From Burkholderia sp. NRF60-BP8 (lineage in GTDB: Bacteria; Pseudomonadota; Gammaproteobacteria; Burkholderiales; Burkholderiaceae), in NCBI RefSeq assembly GCF_001522585.2, contig NZ_CP013372.1:1488001-1552000 (forward strand): DNA of 64,000 nt. Direction: 5' to 3'. The notes below the pieces were generated by a model that was not told the origin of the DNA, made no database searches, and saw only the letters and a list, made by a program, of their open reading frames with translations. Position 1 is the stretch's first letter. Every line of letters begins with the position of its first letter. This document shows positions 17,114 to 25,834 of the stretch, one piece after another. Both the position numbers and the translations under genes were made by a program.

Positions 17114-18886
17114 TCAGCGGCTGCCCCCCGACGCGACGCGGCCAGTCTCGTCGGGCACGCCGCCGCGGACCAGATCCTGATAGCGCACGCACACGCACTG
17201 CGCGGACGCCTTCGCCGCGTACATCGCCGCGTCGGCCTTGACGAGCAACTCCTCGGCCGACGCGCCATCCGCGGGAAACTCGCTGACGCCGATGCTCGCG
17301 CCGACGGCCATGCGTCCTTCGTCGAACTCCAGCTCCTCGGCCATCACGATCTGGATGCGCGTCGCGACATCGCCGATCACTGCCGGCGAACGCACGTCCG
17401 AAATCAGCACGATGAATTCGTCACCGCCGAGCCGGGCCACCATGTCGCCGCCGCGCAGCACCTGGCTCAACCGCTTCGCGACCGTGACGAGCGTGCGGTC
17501 GCCGGCCGAGTGCCCGTGCTGGTCGTTGATCTGCTTGAAGCGATCGAGATCGACGAACATCACCGCCAGCCCCTCGCCCACCGCGGCCGCATGCCGGATC
17601 GCGGCATCGAGATGCTCCATGAACAGCAGGCGATTCGGCAGGCCGGTCAGCGGGTCGTGACCGGCGAGGTGCGTCAGCTCCAGTTGCTTCGCGCGCAACA
17701 TCGCCATCTGCGTGCGAATCTCGACGCGCATGCTGTCGAAACAGCGCGCGAGCACGCCGATCTCGTCGGCCCGCGCAACGGGCAGCCGTTCGGCCGCCGG
17801 ATCGTCGAACACGTGCGTCGCGGCGCGCGCGAGCGTCTGCAGCGGCCGCGTGATCGCACGCGCGAACAGGATCGCGAGGATCACCGCCAGCACGCTCGAT
17901 ACGAGCACCATCCTGACGATCCGTCCGCCCAGCATGCCGGCCGGCGCGAGCACGTCCGCCAGCGGGCGGGCCATCCCGAGCACGACGAAGCGGTTGCCCT
18001 CGTCGTGCCCGAACGGCGTGCGCACGAACGCGAACATCTGTCCCGGCGCCTCGTCGGGCTGAGCGAGCCCATTGAGCGTCACGCTCGTGCGCTCGCTGTC
18101 GAACAGCGCACGCGTGCCGGCGAAGCGGTCCTGCATCAGCACACGCCGGCCGCGATCGAAGCCGAACGTCTGCTGCGGATCGGGATGCACGAGAAAATCG
18201 CCCCATTCGTTCGCGAGATAGACCCCATAGTCGTCCGGCAGATCGCGTTCGAGGCGGTCGAACACCCGAGAAAGCTCGACGTCGACGACGAGCGCCCCGA
18301 CCGTCCGACCCGAGGCGTCGGTCACCGGCGTCCCCACGCGCAGGATCGGCAGGCCTTCGGCCGCATGCGATCCGGTCTCGTGATTGATCGCGATCGGCGA
18401 CAGGTAGATATGGCCCGGCGCCGTCGCGAGCGTATCGAATACGTAGGAGAACTGCCCTTTCTCCTGAAACACGCTTTCGGGCAGCACGACGATGCCGCGC
18501 GCATCGCGATCGAGGCGAATGCGTTCGATCCCGAAATGCCCGCTCGCGATCAGGCGGATCTGCAGGTATTCCGCGTGATTTCTCATGAAGCTGTAATACA
18601 CCTGCTCGAGCCGCGTGCGCCGCGCGGCGTCCGGATGGTCGTCGCCCGCGACGAACGCGGACGACGGCAACTGCGCGAGCACGAGCGCATCGTCGGCAAC
18701 GTCGGCGAGCGCGGTCGCGAAGCGCTGCCCGAGCAGTTGCGTCGACATCAGCAGGCTGTGCTGCGCCTCCTGCACGAGCATCGCGCGGTTGGCGCGATAC
18801 GCGTAGTAGCCGGTCGTACCGGACGCAATCACGCCGATGCACGCGAACAGCACCGACAGCTTCGACGTGAGCCCGAGCCGGATCAT
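17114..18886 (-). CDS. Membrane diguanylate cyclase (Cache-like sensor, HAMP, GGDEF)
   Basis: A 590-residue inner-membrane enzyme predicted to make cyclic di-GMP. A first span (about 8-30) is followed by a large periplasmic Cache-type sensor (about 35-300), a second span (about 315-335), a HAMP linker (about 336-390) and a GGDEF domain (about 420-575). The active site RLGGDEF is intact at about 484-490, with an RGGD inhibitory site five residues before it. There is no EAL domain. Its ATG overlaps the stop of a periplasmic binding-protein gene (ATGA). This arrangement recalls NspS/MbaA, where a polyamine-binding protein controls a c-di-GMP enzyme. Confidence 0.88.
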   Translation of the reverse strand: MIRLGLTSKLSVLFACIGVIASGTTGYYAYRANRAMLVQEAQHSLLMSTQLLGQRFATALADVADDALVLAQLPSSAFVAGDDHPDAARRTRLEQVYYSFMRNHAEYLQIRLIASGHFGIERIRLDRDARGIVVLPESVFQEKGQFSYVFDTLATAPGHIYLSPIAINHETGSHAAEGLPILRVGTPVTDASGRTVGALVVDVELSRVFDRLERDLPDDYGVYLANEWGDFLVHPDPQQTFGFDRGRRVLMQDRFAGTRALFDSERTSVTLNGLAQPDEAPGQMFAFVRTPFGHDEGNRFVVLGMARPLADVLAPAGMLGGRIVRMVLVSSVLAVILAILFARAITRPLQTLARAATHVFDDPAAERLPVARADEIGVLARCFDSMRVEIRTQMAMLRAKQLELTHLAGHDPLTGLPNRLLFMEHLDAAIRHAAAVGEGLAVMFVDLDRFKQINDQHGHSAGDRTLVTVAKRLSQVLRGGDMVARLGGDEFIVLISDVRSPAVIGDVATRIQIVMAEELEFDEGRMAVGASIGVSEFPADGASAEELLVKADAAMYAAKASAQCVCVRYQDLVRGGVPDETGRVASGGSR

Positions 18887-20013
18887 TTTCCGAACCGCTC
18901 CGGCCGATCGCCCGACACGATGCGGCTCCACAGCGACTCGCGGCGCGCGATGTCCTCCACGGGCTGAAGCCACACGAGATGCTGATGCCCGGTATCCAGG
19001 CCGTGCGGCGGCTCGAGCGTGTTCGCGAGCCCCTGACGCTCGGTCAGCAGCGCGCCGATCGCCGGTTCGAGCATGTAGTTGATCCACGCGAATGCAAGCT
19101 CGGGACGGAGCGCGCCGCGCGTGACGGCCCAGCAATCGAGCCACGCGAGTGCGCCTTCGTCCGGGATCACGTAGCCGACGTCCGCGCCGGCGCGACGCAA
19201 CTGCTCGACCTGCTGCGTGCCGTAGTTGCCGAACATCAGCGCCGCGCGATGCTGGACGAACAGCGCGGTCGCTTCTTCGGGAAGCGTGTAGTACGTCAGC
19301 AGGTTGCGGCGCAGGTCGATCAACTTGCGGGCCACGACGAGCGTCTGGGCGGGCGACAGGTGGAACGGATCGGGATAGCCGAGCGCCAGCGCCGTGAATG
19401 AAAAATTGTGCTGCGCGCTGTTGAAGTCGAGCACCTTGCCGCGATAGCGCGGATTCCACAGCTCGCGCATCGAGTGCGGCGCGGCCGGCACCTGCTTGCG
19501 GTCGTAGATCAGCCCCATCGACGAATACGTGAACGGGATCGCGTAGGATGCGCCGTCCTGCACGAGCCCGCCAATCGTCGCGAGCTGCTGGAAATTCGGC
19601 AATTGCCGCCGCCGGTTCGGGATCCGCGACAGGTCGATCGGCGCGAGCAGATGTTCGTGCGCATAGCGCTGGATCTCGGCCGTGTTCGCGGCGAGCACGT
19701 CGTACGGCGGCGGCGAAGCGCCGTGCATCCGCGTCCACAGCGCTTCGTCGGAATCGACCTGCGTCACCTCGACCCGCACGTGAAACTGCGCCTCGAATGC
19801 GCTGACGATATCGCTGTCCGCGTAACCAGGCCAGGCCAGCACGCGCAGCACGTTGTCGTTGACGGTTTCGGGAGAGGCGGCGAAGGCTGGCAGAGCGAGT
19901 GCGAGCAAGCCCAGCGTGAATACGACGAGCAGCGTGCGCACGGCGCCGCGGGCGCGTGTGCGTACGCCGATTCCCCTGATCAATCGCCCCCCGCGTGGAT
20001 CGCCCGGCTGCAT
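18883..20013 (-). CDS. Periplasmic polyamine-type binding protein (PotD/NspS-like)
   Basis: A 376-residue exported solute-binding protein. The signal peptide runs to about residue 45 (LALALPAFAA). The mature part matches the PotD/PotF fold: LRVLAWPGYADSDIVSAFEAQFHV near the start, FTYSSMGLIYDRK, ELWNPRYRGKVLDF and YVIPDEGALAWLDCWAV. The start at 20013 has an AAGGA box 8 bases upstream. No ABC permease or ATPase gene is near; the gene overlaps a diguanylate cyclase gene instead, so a sensing role is more likely than uptake. The ligand is inferred from fold only. Confidence 0.82.
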   Translation of the reverse strand: MQPGDPRGGRLIRGIGVRTRARGAVRTLLVVFTLGLLALALPAFAASPETVNDNVLRVLAWPGYADSDIVSAFEAQFHVRVEVTQVDSDEALWTRMHGASPPPYDVLAANTAEIQRYAHEHLLAPIDLSRIPNRRRQLPNFQQLATIGGLVQDGASYAIPFTYSSMGLIYDRKQVPAAPHSMRELWNPRYRGKVLDFNSAQHNFSFTALALGYPDPFHLSPAQTLVVARKLIDLRRNLLTYYTLPEEATALFVQHRAALMFGNYGTQQVEQLRRAGADVGYVIPDEGALAWLDCWAVTRGALRPELAFAWINYMLEPAIGALLTERQGLANTLEPPHGLDTGHQHLVWLQPVEDIARRESLWSRIVSGDRPERFGK

Positions 20014-20179
20014 TCGACTGTCCTTTTTCGAGTCGATGCGATATCCCGCAACGAGACCATAAAACGCATGGTCACGCAATCGGAACAAGCCGCACATCGC
20101 GCATTTTCGTCGGGTCTCGCGGTGGAATGCGACCCAATTACGTCGGCCGGGTCGGGCCGCGAATACGCGACGACGACCG

Positions 20180-20902
20180 TCAGCGCCAGGCCTGCGTGAA
20201 TTCGGCGATCACGCGCGACAGGTGGGCGCGCATCGCGTCGCGCGCCCCGTCCGCGTCGCGCGCCATGATCGCCGCGAAGATTCGCTGGTGATCTTCCTGC
20301 GACGCCTCGCGCAGCGCGGTCGAGTGAAAGTGCTCCTCGATCTTGTCCCACAGCGGATCGCTGCGCGCGCAGTCCCACATCGCCGTGACCATGTGCAGCA
20401 GCACCGTATTGCCGGTGGATTCCGCGATTCGCAGGTGAAACTGACGATCGGCCGCGTCGTAGGCGGCCTTGTCGCTCATCTGCTCGCGCATCGTCGTCAA
20501 CGAGAAAAACAGGCGGTCGAGATCGGCGTCCTTGCGTTCGGTCGCCGCGAGCGCCGCGACTTCCGCCTCGATCAGCCCGCGCGCGCGCAGCGTCTCGATC
20601 GGCCCCGGCCCGCGCGGCACGTCGAACGTCACCGGCCGCGCGGCATCGGCCGCCGACACGTAGATGCCCGAGCCGATCCGCACCTCGACGATCCCCTGCA
20701 CTTCGAGCGCGATGATCGCCTCGCGCACCTGCGTGCGGCTCACGCCGAACTGGTCGGCCAGGCTGCGCTCCGACGGCAGTCGTGCGCCGGCCTCGAACGC
20801 GCCGGCGGCCACCATCGCGTGAATCTGCCGCGCAAGGCCGATATAGGAGCGGTCCGCGGCATCGGTGTCGCGGCTGGCGGACAGGGTGGAAAGATCGGTC
20901 AT
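20180..20902 (-). CDS. FadR-type GntR regulator, hexuronate (UxuR/ExuR-like)
   Basis: A 240-residue regulator with an N-terminal winged helix (about 20-85, with LPSERSLADQFGVSRTQVREAIIALEVQG) and an all-helical FCD effector domain (about 95-230). It is divergent from the mannonate dehydratase and transporter genes. Three TGGTATACCA-like sites lie in the shared intergenic region, one of them about 54 bases upstream of its own start, consistent with autoregulation. Repression relieved by a hexuronate intermediate is inferred from UxuR/ExuR biology. Confidence 0.86.
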   Translation of the reverse strand: MTDLSTLSASRDTDAADRSYIGLARQIHAMVAAGAFEAGARLPSERSLADQFGVSRTQVREAIIALEVQGIVEVRIGSGIYVSAADAARPVTFDVPRGPGPIETLRARGLIEAEVAALAATERKDADLDRLFFSLTTMREQMSDKAAYDAADRQFHLRIAESTGNTVLLHMVTAMWDCARSDPLWDKIEEHFHSTALREASQEDHQRIFAAIMARDADGARDAMRAHLSRVIAEFTQAWR

Positions 20903-20955
20903 CGAAAGGCTCGCAACGGGCTGGCCGGCGCCGTTGCGGCGCCGGATCGCCAAAA

Positions 20956-20965
20956 TGGTACACCA
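20956..20965. promoter_or_regulatory. UxuR/ExuR-like operator, site 1
   Basis: TGGTACACCA inside AAAATGGTACACCAATTT, close to the consensus ATTGGTATACCAAT. It sits about 54 bases upstream of the regulator start and probably mediates autoregulation. Confidence 0.65.
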
Positions 20966-21052
20966 ATTTGGTTCGAAGCCGGTTCGGCCTGTCGGCTAGC
21001 TTTACCAGGCGGGTCCGTGAACGATACGGCGACCGTCATCCGGCCGGACAAC

Positions 21053-21062
21053 TGGTAAACCA
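21053..21062. promoter_or_regulatory. UxuR/ExuR-like operator, site 2
   Basis: TGGTAAACCA, one base from the TGGTATACCA palindrome, lies 108 bases upstream of the mannonate dehydratase start and 24 bases from site 3. Confidence 0.65.
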
Positions 21063-21076
21063 CTATCCCACACAAC

Positions 21077-21086
21077 TGGCATACCA
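21077..21086. promoter_or_regulatory. UxuR/ExuR-like operator, site 3
   Basis: TGGCATACCA with flanking AAC and ATC. Its centre is 24 bases from that of site 2, so dimers could bind both side by side over the uxuA promoter. Confidence 0.65.
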
Positions 21087-21169
21087 ATCATAATCCGCAC
21101 ACCGACGCCGGGCCGGCACGCCGCCGCCCCGTCGTCCACCGCATGAACCGCCAGCCAGGAGCCGCTCCA

Positions 21170-22231
21170 GTGAAGATGTCTTTCCGTTGGTACGGCGAGT
21201 CCGATCCGGTCTCGCTGCAATACATCCGCCAGATCCCCGGCGTCACGCATATCGTGTCCGCGATCTACGACGAACCGGTGGGCGAGGTCTGGCCCGTGCA
21301 CAAAATCGACGCGCTGAAGGCGACGATCGAACGTGCCGGCCTGCAGTTCGACGTCGTCGAATCGGTGCCCGTGCACGAGGACATCAAGCTCGGCAAGCAG
21401 ACCCGTGACCGCCTGATCGACCAGTACCGGCAGACCATCCGCCATCTCGGCGCGGCCGGCATCCGCGTCGTCTGCTACAACTTCATGCCCGTGTTCGACT
21501 GGACGCGCACCGAGCTGTCGAAGACGCTCGACGACGGATCGACCTGCCTCGCGTTCAGCACCGACGCGGTCGACCGGATCGATCCGAACGACGGCATCGC
21601 GCTGCCCGGCTGGGATTCGAGCTACCGGCCCGAACAGTTGCAGGCGCTGCTCGCCGACTACCGCGACGTCGACGAGAACGCGCTGTGGGCCAATCTCGAG
21701 TACTTCCTGAAGGCGATCGTTCCGGTCGCCGAGGAAGCCGGCGTGAAGATGGCGATCCATCCCGACGATCCGCCTCGCCCGATCTTCGGGCTGCCGCGCA
21801 TCGTGAAGAACCGCGACGATCTCGCGCGGATCGTGCGCATCGTCGACTCGCCCGCGAACGGGCTGACGCTGTGCTCGGGCTCGCTCGGCGCGGGCCCCGA
21901 GAACGATGTCGAAGCGCTCGTGCGCGAATTCGGCGCGATGGGCCGGATCCACTTCGCGCACATCCGCAACGTGAAGGTCGACGCGAACGGCGATTTCGAG
22001 GAAACCGCGCACCTGTCGAGCTGCGGCTCGCTCGACATCGCCGCGATCGTGAAGGCGTATCACGACACCGGCTTCACCGGCTACGTGCGCCCCGACCACG
22101 GCCGCATGATCTGGGGCGAGACCGGCAAGCCCGGCTATGGCCTCTACGATCGCGCGCTCGGCGCGGTCTACCTGAACGGCCTGTGGGAAGCGCTGGCGAA
22201 GTTCGACCGCGCGCCGCACGCGTCGCGGTAA
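21170..22231 (+). CDS. uxuA: Mannonate dehydratase
   Basis: A 353-residue cytoplasmic TIM-barrel enzyme that dehydrates D-mannonate to 2-keto-3-deoxy-gluconate. It keeps the UxuA signatures [28 protein letters not shown] (about 104-117), [11 protein letters not shown] (about 192-202), [11 protein letters not shown] and [13 protein letters not shown]. The GTG at 21170 is chosen because an AGGAG box lies 8 bases before it; ATGs at 21143 and 21176 are alternatives. It is the first gene of an operon with an MFS transporter, under three UxuR-like operators. Confidence 0.9.
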   Translation: MKMSFRWYGESDPVSLQYIRQIPGVTHIVSAIYDEPVGEVWPVHKIDALKATIERAGLQFDVVESVPVHEDIKLGKQTRDRLIDQYRQTIRHLGAAGIRVVCYNFMPVFDWTRTELSKTLDDGSTCLAFSTDAVDRIDPNDGIALPGWDSSYRPEQLQALLADYRDVDENALWANLEYFLKAIVPVAEEAGVKMAIHPDDPPRPIFGLPRIVKNRDDLARIVRIVDSPANGLTLCSGSLGAGPENDVEALVREFGAMGRIHFAHIRNVKVDANGDFEETAHLSSCGSLDIAAIVKAYHDTGFTGYVRPDHGRMIWGETGKPGYGLYDRALGAVYLNGLWEALAKFDRAPHASR

Positions 22232-22303
22232 TTCGCCCTTCGAGGCGGCCGGCGCAGCGGATCGCCGGTCGCCCGCCACGATATTCCGCACGGAGACACC
22301 TGC

Positions 22304-23614
22304 ATGCCACGCATCCGATGGGCCATGATCCTGATGTGCTTCCTGGCCAACGTCATCAACTTCATCGACCGCGCGAACCTCGCGATCGCCGCGCCCAGCA
22401 TCCGCGCCGACCTCGGCCTCGACGCGGTCGGCATGGGGCTCGTGCTGAGCGCGTTCTTCTGGACCTATGCGTTCCTGCAATTGCCGGCCGGCTGGTTCAT
22501 CGACAAGGTCGGCGTGCGCGTGAGCCTCGCGCTGGCCGTCGGCTGGTGGTCGGTGTTCACGGTCGCGACGGGCGCCGCGCGCGGCCTCGCGCAACTCGTG
22601 GGCGTGCGGCTGATGCTCGGAGTCGGCGAAGCGGCCGCGATCCCATCGTTCGCGAAGGTCGCGTTCAACTGGTTTCCGCGCAGCGAGCGCGGCCTGGCCA
22701 GCAGCATCTTCGACAGCGGCTCGCGCGTCGGCTCCGCGCTGTCGCTGCCGCTCGTCGCGTGGCTGATCTCGATCGTCGGCTGGCGCGGGTCGTTCGTGAT
22801 CACGGGCGGGATCGGCATCGTGTGGGCGCTGGCATGGTGGTTCGTCTATCGCGACCCGGAACGCTATCGCGCGATCGCGCCGGACGCCGTCGATGCGCTG
22901 CTCGCGCAACGCGGCGCCCCGACGGTTGCGGCCGCAACCGTCGGCCCGAAGGTGTCGTGGCTCGACCTGTTCCGCTACCGCACCGTGTGGGGCATGATGA
23001 TCGGCCTGTTCTGCCTGAACTTCGCGATCTATTTCTTCATCACGTGGTTCCCGAGCTACCTGTTGCAATCGCGCGGCTTCTCGCTCGCGTCGCTCGGCAC
23101 GTGGGGCATGCTGCCCGCGCTGCTCGCGATTCCCGGCGGCTGGCTCGGCGGCTACGTGTCGGACAGCCTGTTCCGCCGCGGCTGGAGCGCCACCGCCGCG
23201 CGCAAGACCTGCCTCGTGCTCGGCATGCTGCTGTCGTCGTCGATCGCGCTGTCCGCGTTCGTCGAAAACGTGTGGGCCTGCCTCGCCCTGTTCGCGCTCG
23301 CGTATGCCAGCCTGTCGTTCGCCGGCGCCAACGTGTGGACGCTCGTCGGCGAAGTCGCGCCGACGCCTGCGCACGTCGCATCGCTCGGCGGCATCCAGAA
23401 TTTCGCGGGCAATCTCGCGGGGATCTTCATCACGACCTTCACCGGCGTGATGCTGTCGATCACGAAAGGCTCGTTCGTCGTGCCGCTCGCGGTGGCCGGT
23501 GCGCTGTGCGTGGTCGGCGCGCTGTCGTACCTGTTCGTCGTCGGCAAGGTCGAACCGTTGCCGCCGCTGCGGCGCGGCGGCAGCGAGAGAAATGTCGAGC
23601 CGAACGCGGCCTGA
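22304..23614 (+). CDS. MFS hexuronate/sugar-acid transporter (ACS family)
   Basis: A 436-residue inner-membrane symporter with 12 hydrophobic segments. The family signature NVINFIDRANLAIAAPSI is at about residues 16-33, and RLMLGVGEAAAIPSFAKV at about 102-119, as in ExuT, GudP and DgoT. Seventy-two bases separate it from uxuA, so they are probably co-transcribed, which points to mannonate, glucuronate or a related acid as substrate. The exact compound is not readable. Confidence 0.87.
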   Translation: MPRIRWAMILMCFLANVINFIDRANLAIAAPSIRADLGLDAVGMGLVLSAFFWTYAFLQLPAGWFIDKVGVRVSLALAVGWWSVFTVATGAARGLAQLVGVRLMLGVGEAAAIPSFAKVAFNWFPRSERGLASSIFDSGSRVGSALSLPLVAWLISIVGWRGSFVITGGIGIVWALAWWFVYRDPERYRAIAPDAVDALLAQRGAPTVAAATVGPKVSWLDLFRYRTVWGMMIGLFCLNFAIYFFITWFPSYLLQSRGFSLASLGTWGMLPALLAIPGGWLGGYVSDSLFRRGWSATAARKTCLVLGMLLSSSIALSAFVENVWACLALFALAYASLSFAGANVWTLVGEVAPTPAHVASLGGIQNFAGNLAGIFITTFTGVMLSITKGSFVVPLAVAGALCVVGALSYLFVVGKVEPLPPLRRGGSERNVEPNAA

Positions 23615-23920
23615 CGCAGCGGGACAGCGCGGCCGAAACACCCACGCTTTCCCTTTCGGTCGCGCGTCGGACAATGAGCCGCGCTCGCCGTTTTCGGCCT
23701 CGCACGGCTTCGAGCACGGCGTGCGCGTAAACCTCGGCCAGCCGTGGAGTCGCGACATCGAACGCGCGATCCGCGTGCTCGGCGGACCGGTCGCGCCACC
23801 GTCGGTCCGCCGGGCCGGCCGAGTCGCACGACGCGCGCGCTGCGCTGGCTGCGTCACGGCCATGCAGCCGATCGGCGCACGGGTTACATTGCAACTCCTG
23901 CCGCCCTTTCGCGATTGCCC
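23615..23920. other. Gene-free region
   Basis: 306 bases between the transporter and the small Cys-containing protein. I see no gene, strong hairpin or repeat here. Confidence 0.4.
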
Positions 23921-24310
23921 ATGAGCCCACTGCCTTACCTCGATCACGACGCGCTGCTGACACTGGCGGCCGAAGCGGCGCACGTCACGCAGCCGTGCAC
24001 GTGCACGAAGACCTCGCTCGCCGGCTGGACGACCCTGCCGCTGTCGCTGCCGGACACGCAACTGATCGAAGTGGCGACGCTCGCGCCGCCGGACGACGCG
24101 GAGCCGACCTACGCGGAACATCATCCGGCCGGCACGCGCTATGCGTCGGACGACGCGCCGATCGCGCCGCGTCATTTCCCGTACAACCGCTGCACCGTCA
24201 GCCGCTGCCGCGCGTGCGGCCGCCTGTTCCTGCGCTACCAGGAAGGCGGCGGCTACTTCGTCGACCAGCGCATCCGCGCGCTCGATCCGGCGCTCGTCGT
24301 CGACGCATGA
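23921..24310 (+). CDS. Hypothetical protein with C-terminal CxxC
   Basis: A 129-residue protein of unknown function. Cysteines occur as CTC near residue 26-28 and, in the C-terminal half, as CTVSRCRACGRLFLRYQ (about 91-107). The latter looks like a zinc-ribbon knuckle, and the first pair may complete it. The start at 23921 is the first ATG after the gap. No operon partner is evident. Confidence 0.6.
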   Translation: MSPLPYLDHDALLTLAAEAAHVTQPCTCTKTSLAGWTTLPLSLPDTQLIEVATLAPPDDAEPTYAEHHPAGTRYASDDAPIAPRHFPYNRCTVSRCRACGRLFLRYQEGGGYFVDQRIRALDPALVVDA

Positions 24311-24345
24311 CCGCGTAACGTACGGGGTTTTCGGGCGCGGTGCCC

Positions 24346-24471
24346 ATGCTCGGCGACGACACCGACCTCGGGGCCGCACGGCGGCTGCTCGACCGGTTTC
24401 CGGGCTTCCTGCAGCACGATACGAGAACGGTCATGCCGCCGCAGGACGCGGCAGCGCAGGCCGCAAAATGA
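24346..24471 (+). CDS. Possible 41-residue protein or gene remnant
   Basis: The frame opens MLGDDTDLGAARRLLDRFPG and ends AAAQAAK. Its composition is protein-like and its third positions G/C-rich, but there is no clear ribosome-binding site, and its 3' end abuts the acvB terminator. It may be the tail of a lost gene. Confidence 0.3.
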   Translation: MLGDDTDLGAARRLLDRFPGFLQHDTRTVMPPQDAAAQAAK

Positions 24472-24472
24472 A

Positions 24473-24496
24473 ACGGGCGGCTCGCTGGCCGCCCGT
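24473..24496 (-). terminator. Terminator after acvB
   Basis: On the minus strand ACGGGCGGC pairs with GCCGCCCGT around a short loop, followed by GTTTCATTTTG. It lies 58 bases past the acvB stop and fits a Rho-independent terminator of the mprF-acvB operon. Confidence 0.65.
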
Positions 24497-24553
24497 ACGA
24501 TGAACCGGAAGCAAACCGGCCGACGCCCGCCGTCACGCAGGCGCCGCCGGCGT

Positions 24554-25834
24554 TCAGTGCGCCGCTGCCGGCTTGCCGAACGCGCCGAGGATCTTCTTCT
24601 CGAGCGCGATGTAATCGCGGCCGAAGTGGTGATCGCCCTCCGTCTTGATCACGTCGGCGCCCGTGTTCGCGAGTGCGGGGCACATCGTGTCCGACTCTTG
24701 CGCGCCATAGAAGCACTGCACGAGTTGCGGCGGCACCTTCGCGATTTCCGGCGCGACCTTCAGCGCTTTGTCGCTCGCGGGCATGCCGAGCCAGCCCGTC
24801 ACGCGGATCTGGAAATCGGCCGACGGCGCGAAGCCGAGCAGCGACATCACCGCGACCTTGTCGCGCAGGTCCGCCGGCAGCCGGTTGTACGCGAACGGCA
24901 TCACGTCGGCGCCGAACGAATAGCCGACCAGCGCCACGCGGCTCGCATGCCAGCGCGCCATGTAGGTGCGCATCACGCGGGCAAGATCGCGACTCACCTG
25001 TGCGGGCGGCTTCTCGCTCCAGAAATAACGCAGGCTGTCGATGCCGACCACCGACACGCCGTCGCGCTGCAGCGCCTCGGCGATCGTCTTGTCGAGATCG
25101 CGCCAGCCGCCGTCGCCCGAGATCACGATCGCGAGCCGGTCGCTGCCGCCCTTGGCCGGCAGTTCGACGAGCGGCAGATCCGACACGTCGAGCTCGTCGC
25201 TGCTGCTGGTGTCGCGCAAGTGCGATGTGACGAGCGAAACGAGCTTCGCGGCGTCGCCCACGGCAGCCGTTTCGACGAAACCCGGCATCGCGCGGCGCAC
25301 GATCGTCGGATCGGGCGGACACGGCTTGAAGCGCGGATCGAGCTTCGCGGCCGGCCCCACCGCGACGACGCCGGCGATCGTATTCTCCGGCGCCATCGAC
25401 AGGATCTGCTTGGCGATCGCGCCGCCCTGGCCCACGCCCGCGACGATCGGCGTGAAATAGCGCGACGATTGCGCGAGACGTTCGAGCTGATGGCTGACCG
25501 CCTCGGCGTCGCCGTCGAGGTGATGGCAGGCCTCCTGCTTCGCGGCGAGATTCGCCGCGTAACGCCCCGAATCGACGCCGACCGTCATCGCACCGGCTTG
25601 CGCGAGCGCGTCGGCCGCCTGTTGATCGGCGGCCTGCCAGCCGGCCCCACGCGAGAACAGCACGACGAACCCGCGCAGCGGCCCGCTCGGCTTCGTCACG
25701 GTCACGGGCCCGTAGCGGCCGCCGGACACGGTTTCGGCTTTCGCGGCGGCCGGCTGCGCGGCGCACGCGGCGCCGGCCAGCATCATTCCCGCGCAGGCGG
25801 CTGCCGCCCGCGCGATTACCTTCTTCAACATCAT
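24554..25834 (-). CDS. acvB: AcvB/VirJ-type lysyl-phosphatidylglycerol hydrolase
   Basis: A 426-residue periplasmic protein with a signal peptide (about 1-26). Two alpha/beta-hydrolase-like halves are visible. The C-terminal VirJ domain (about 230-420) has ISGDGGWRDLD, the nucleophile elbow GYSFGAD (about 328-334) and a late GDHHFGRDY that supplies the His. AcvB was shown in Agrobacterium to hydrolyse the lysyl-phosphatidylglycerol made by LpiA/MprF. Its ATG overlaps the mprF stop (ATGA), so synthesis and breakdown are coupled in one operon. Activity is inferred from family and context. Confidence 0.85.
   Translation of the reverse strand: MMLKKVIARAAAACAGMMLAGAACAAQPAAAKAETVSGGRYGPVTVTKPSGPLRGFVVLFSRGAGWQAADQQAADALAQAGAMTVGVDSGRYAANLAAKQEACHHLDGDAEAVSHQLERLAQSSRYFTPIVAGVGQGGAIAKQILSMAPENTIAGVVAVGPAAKLDPRFKPCPPDPTIVRRAMPGFVETAAVGDAAKLVSLVTSHLRDTSSSDELDVSDLPLVELPAKGGSDRLAIVISGDGGWRDLDKTIAEALQRDGVSVVGIDSLRYFWSEKPPAQVSRDLARVMRTYMARWHASRVALVGYSFGADVMPFAYNRLPADLRDKVAVMSLLGFAPSADFQIRVTGWLGMPASDKALKVAPEIAKVPPQLVQCFYGAQESDTMCPALANTGADVIKTEGDHHFGRDYIALEKKILGAFGKPAAAH

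Noticed and set aside
21002..24379. A 1125-codon minus-strand frame across uxuA and the MFS transporter
   Set aside because: It lies opposite two clear genes and has low-complexity composition with no known domain.
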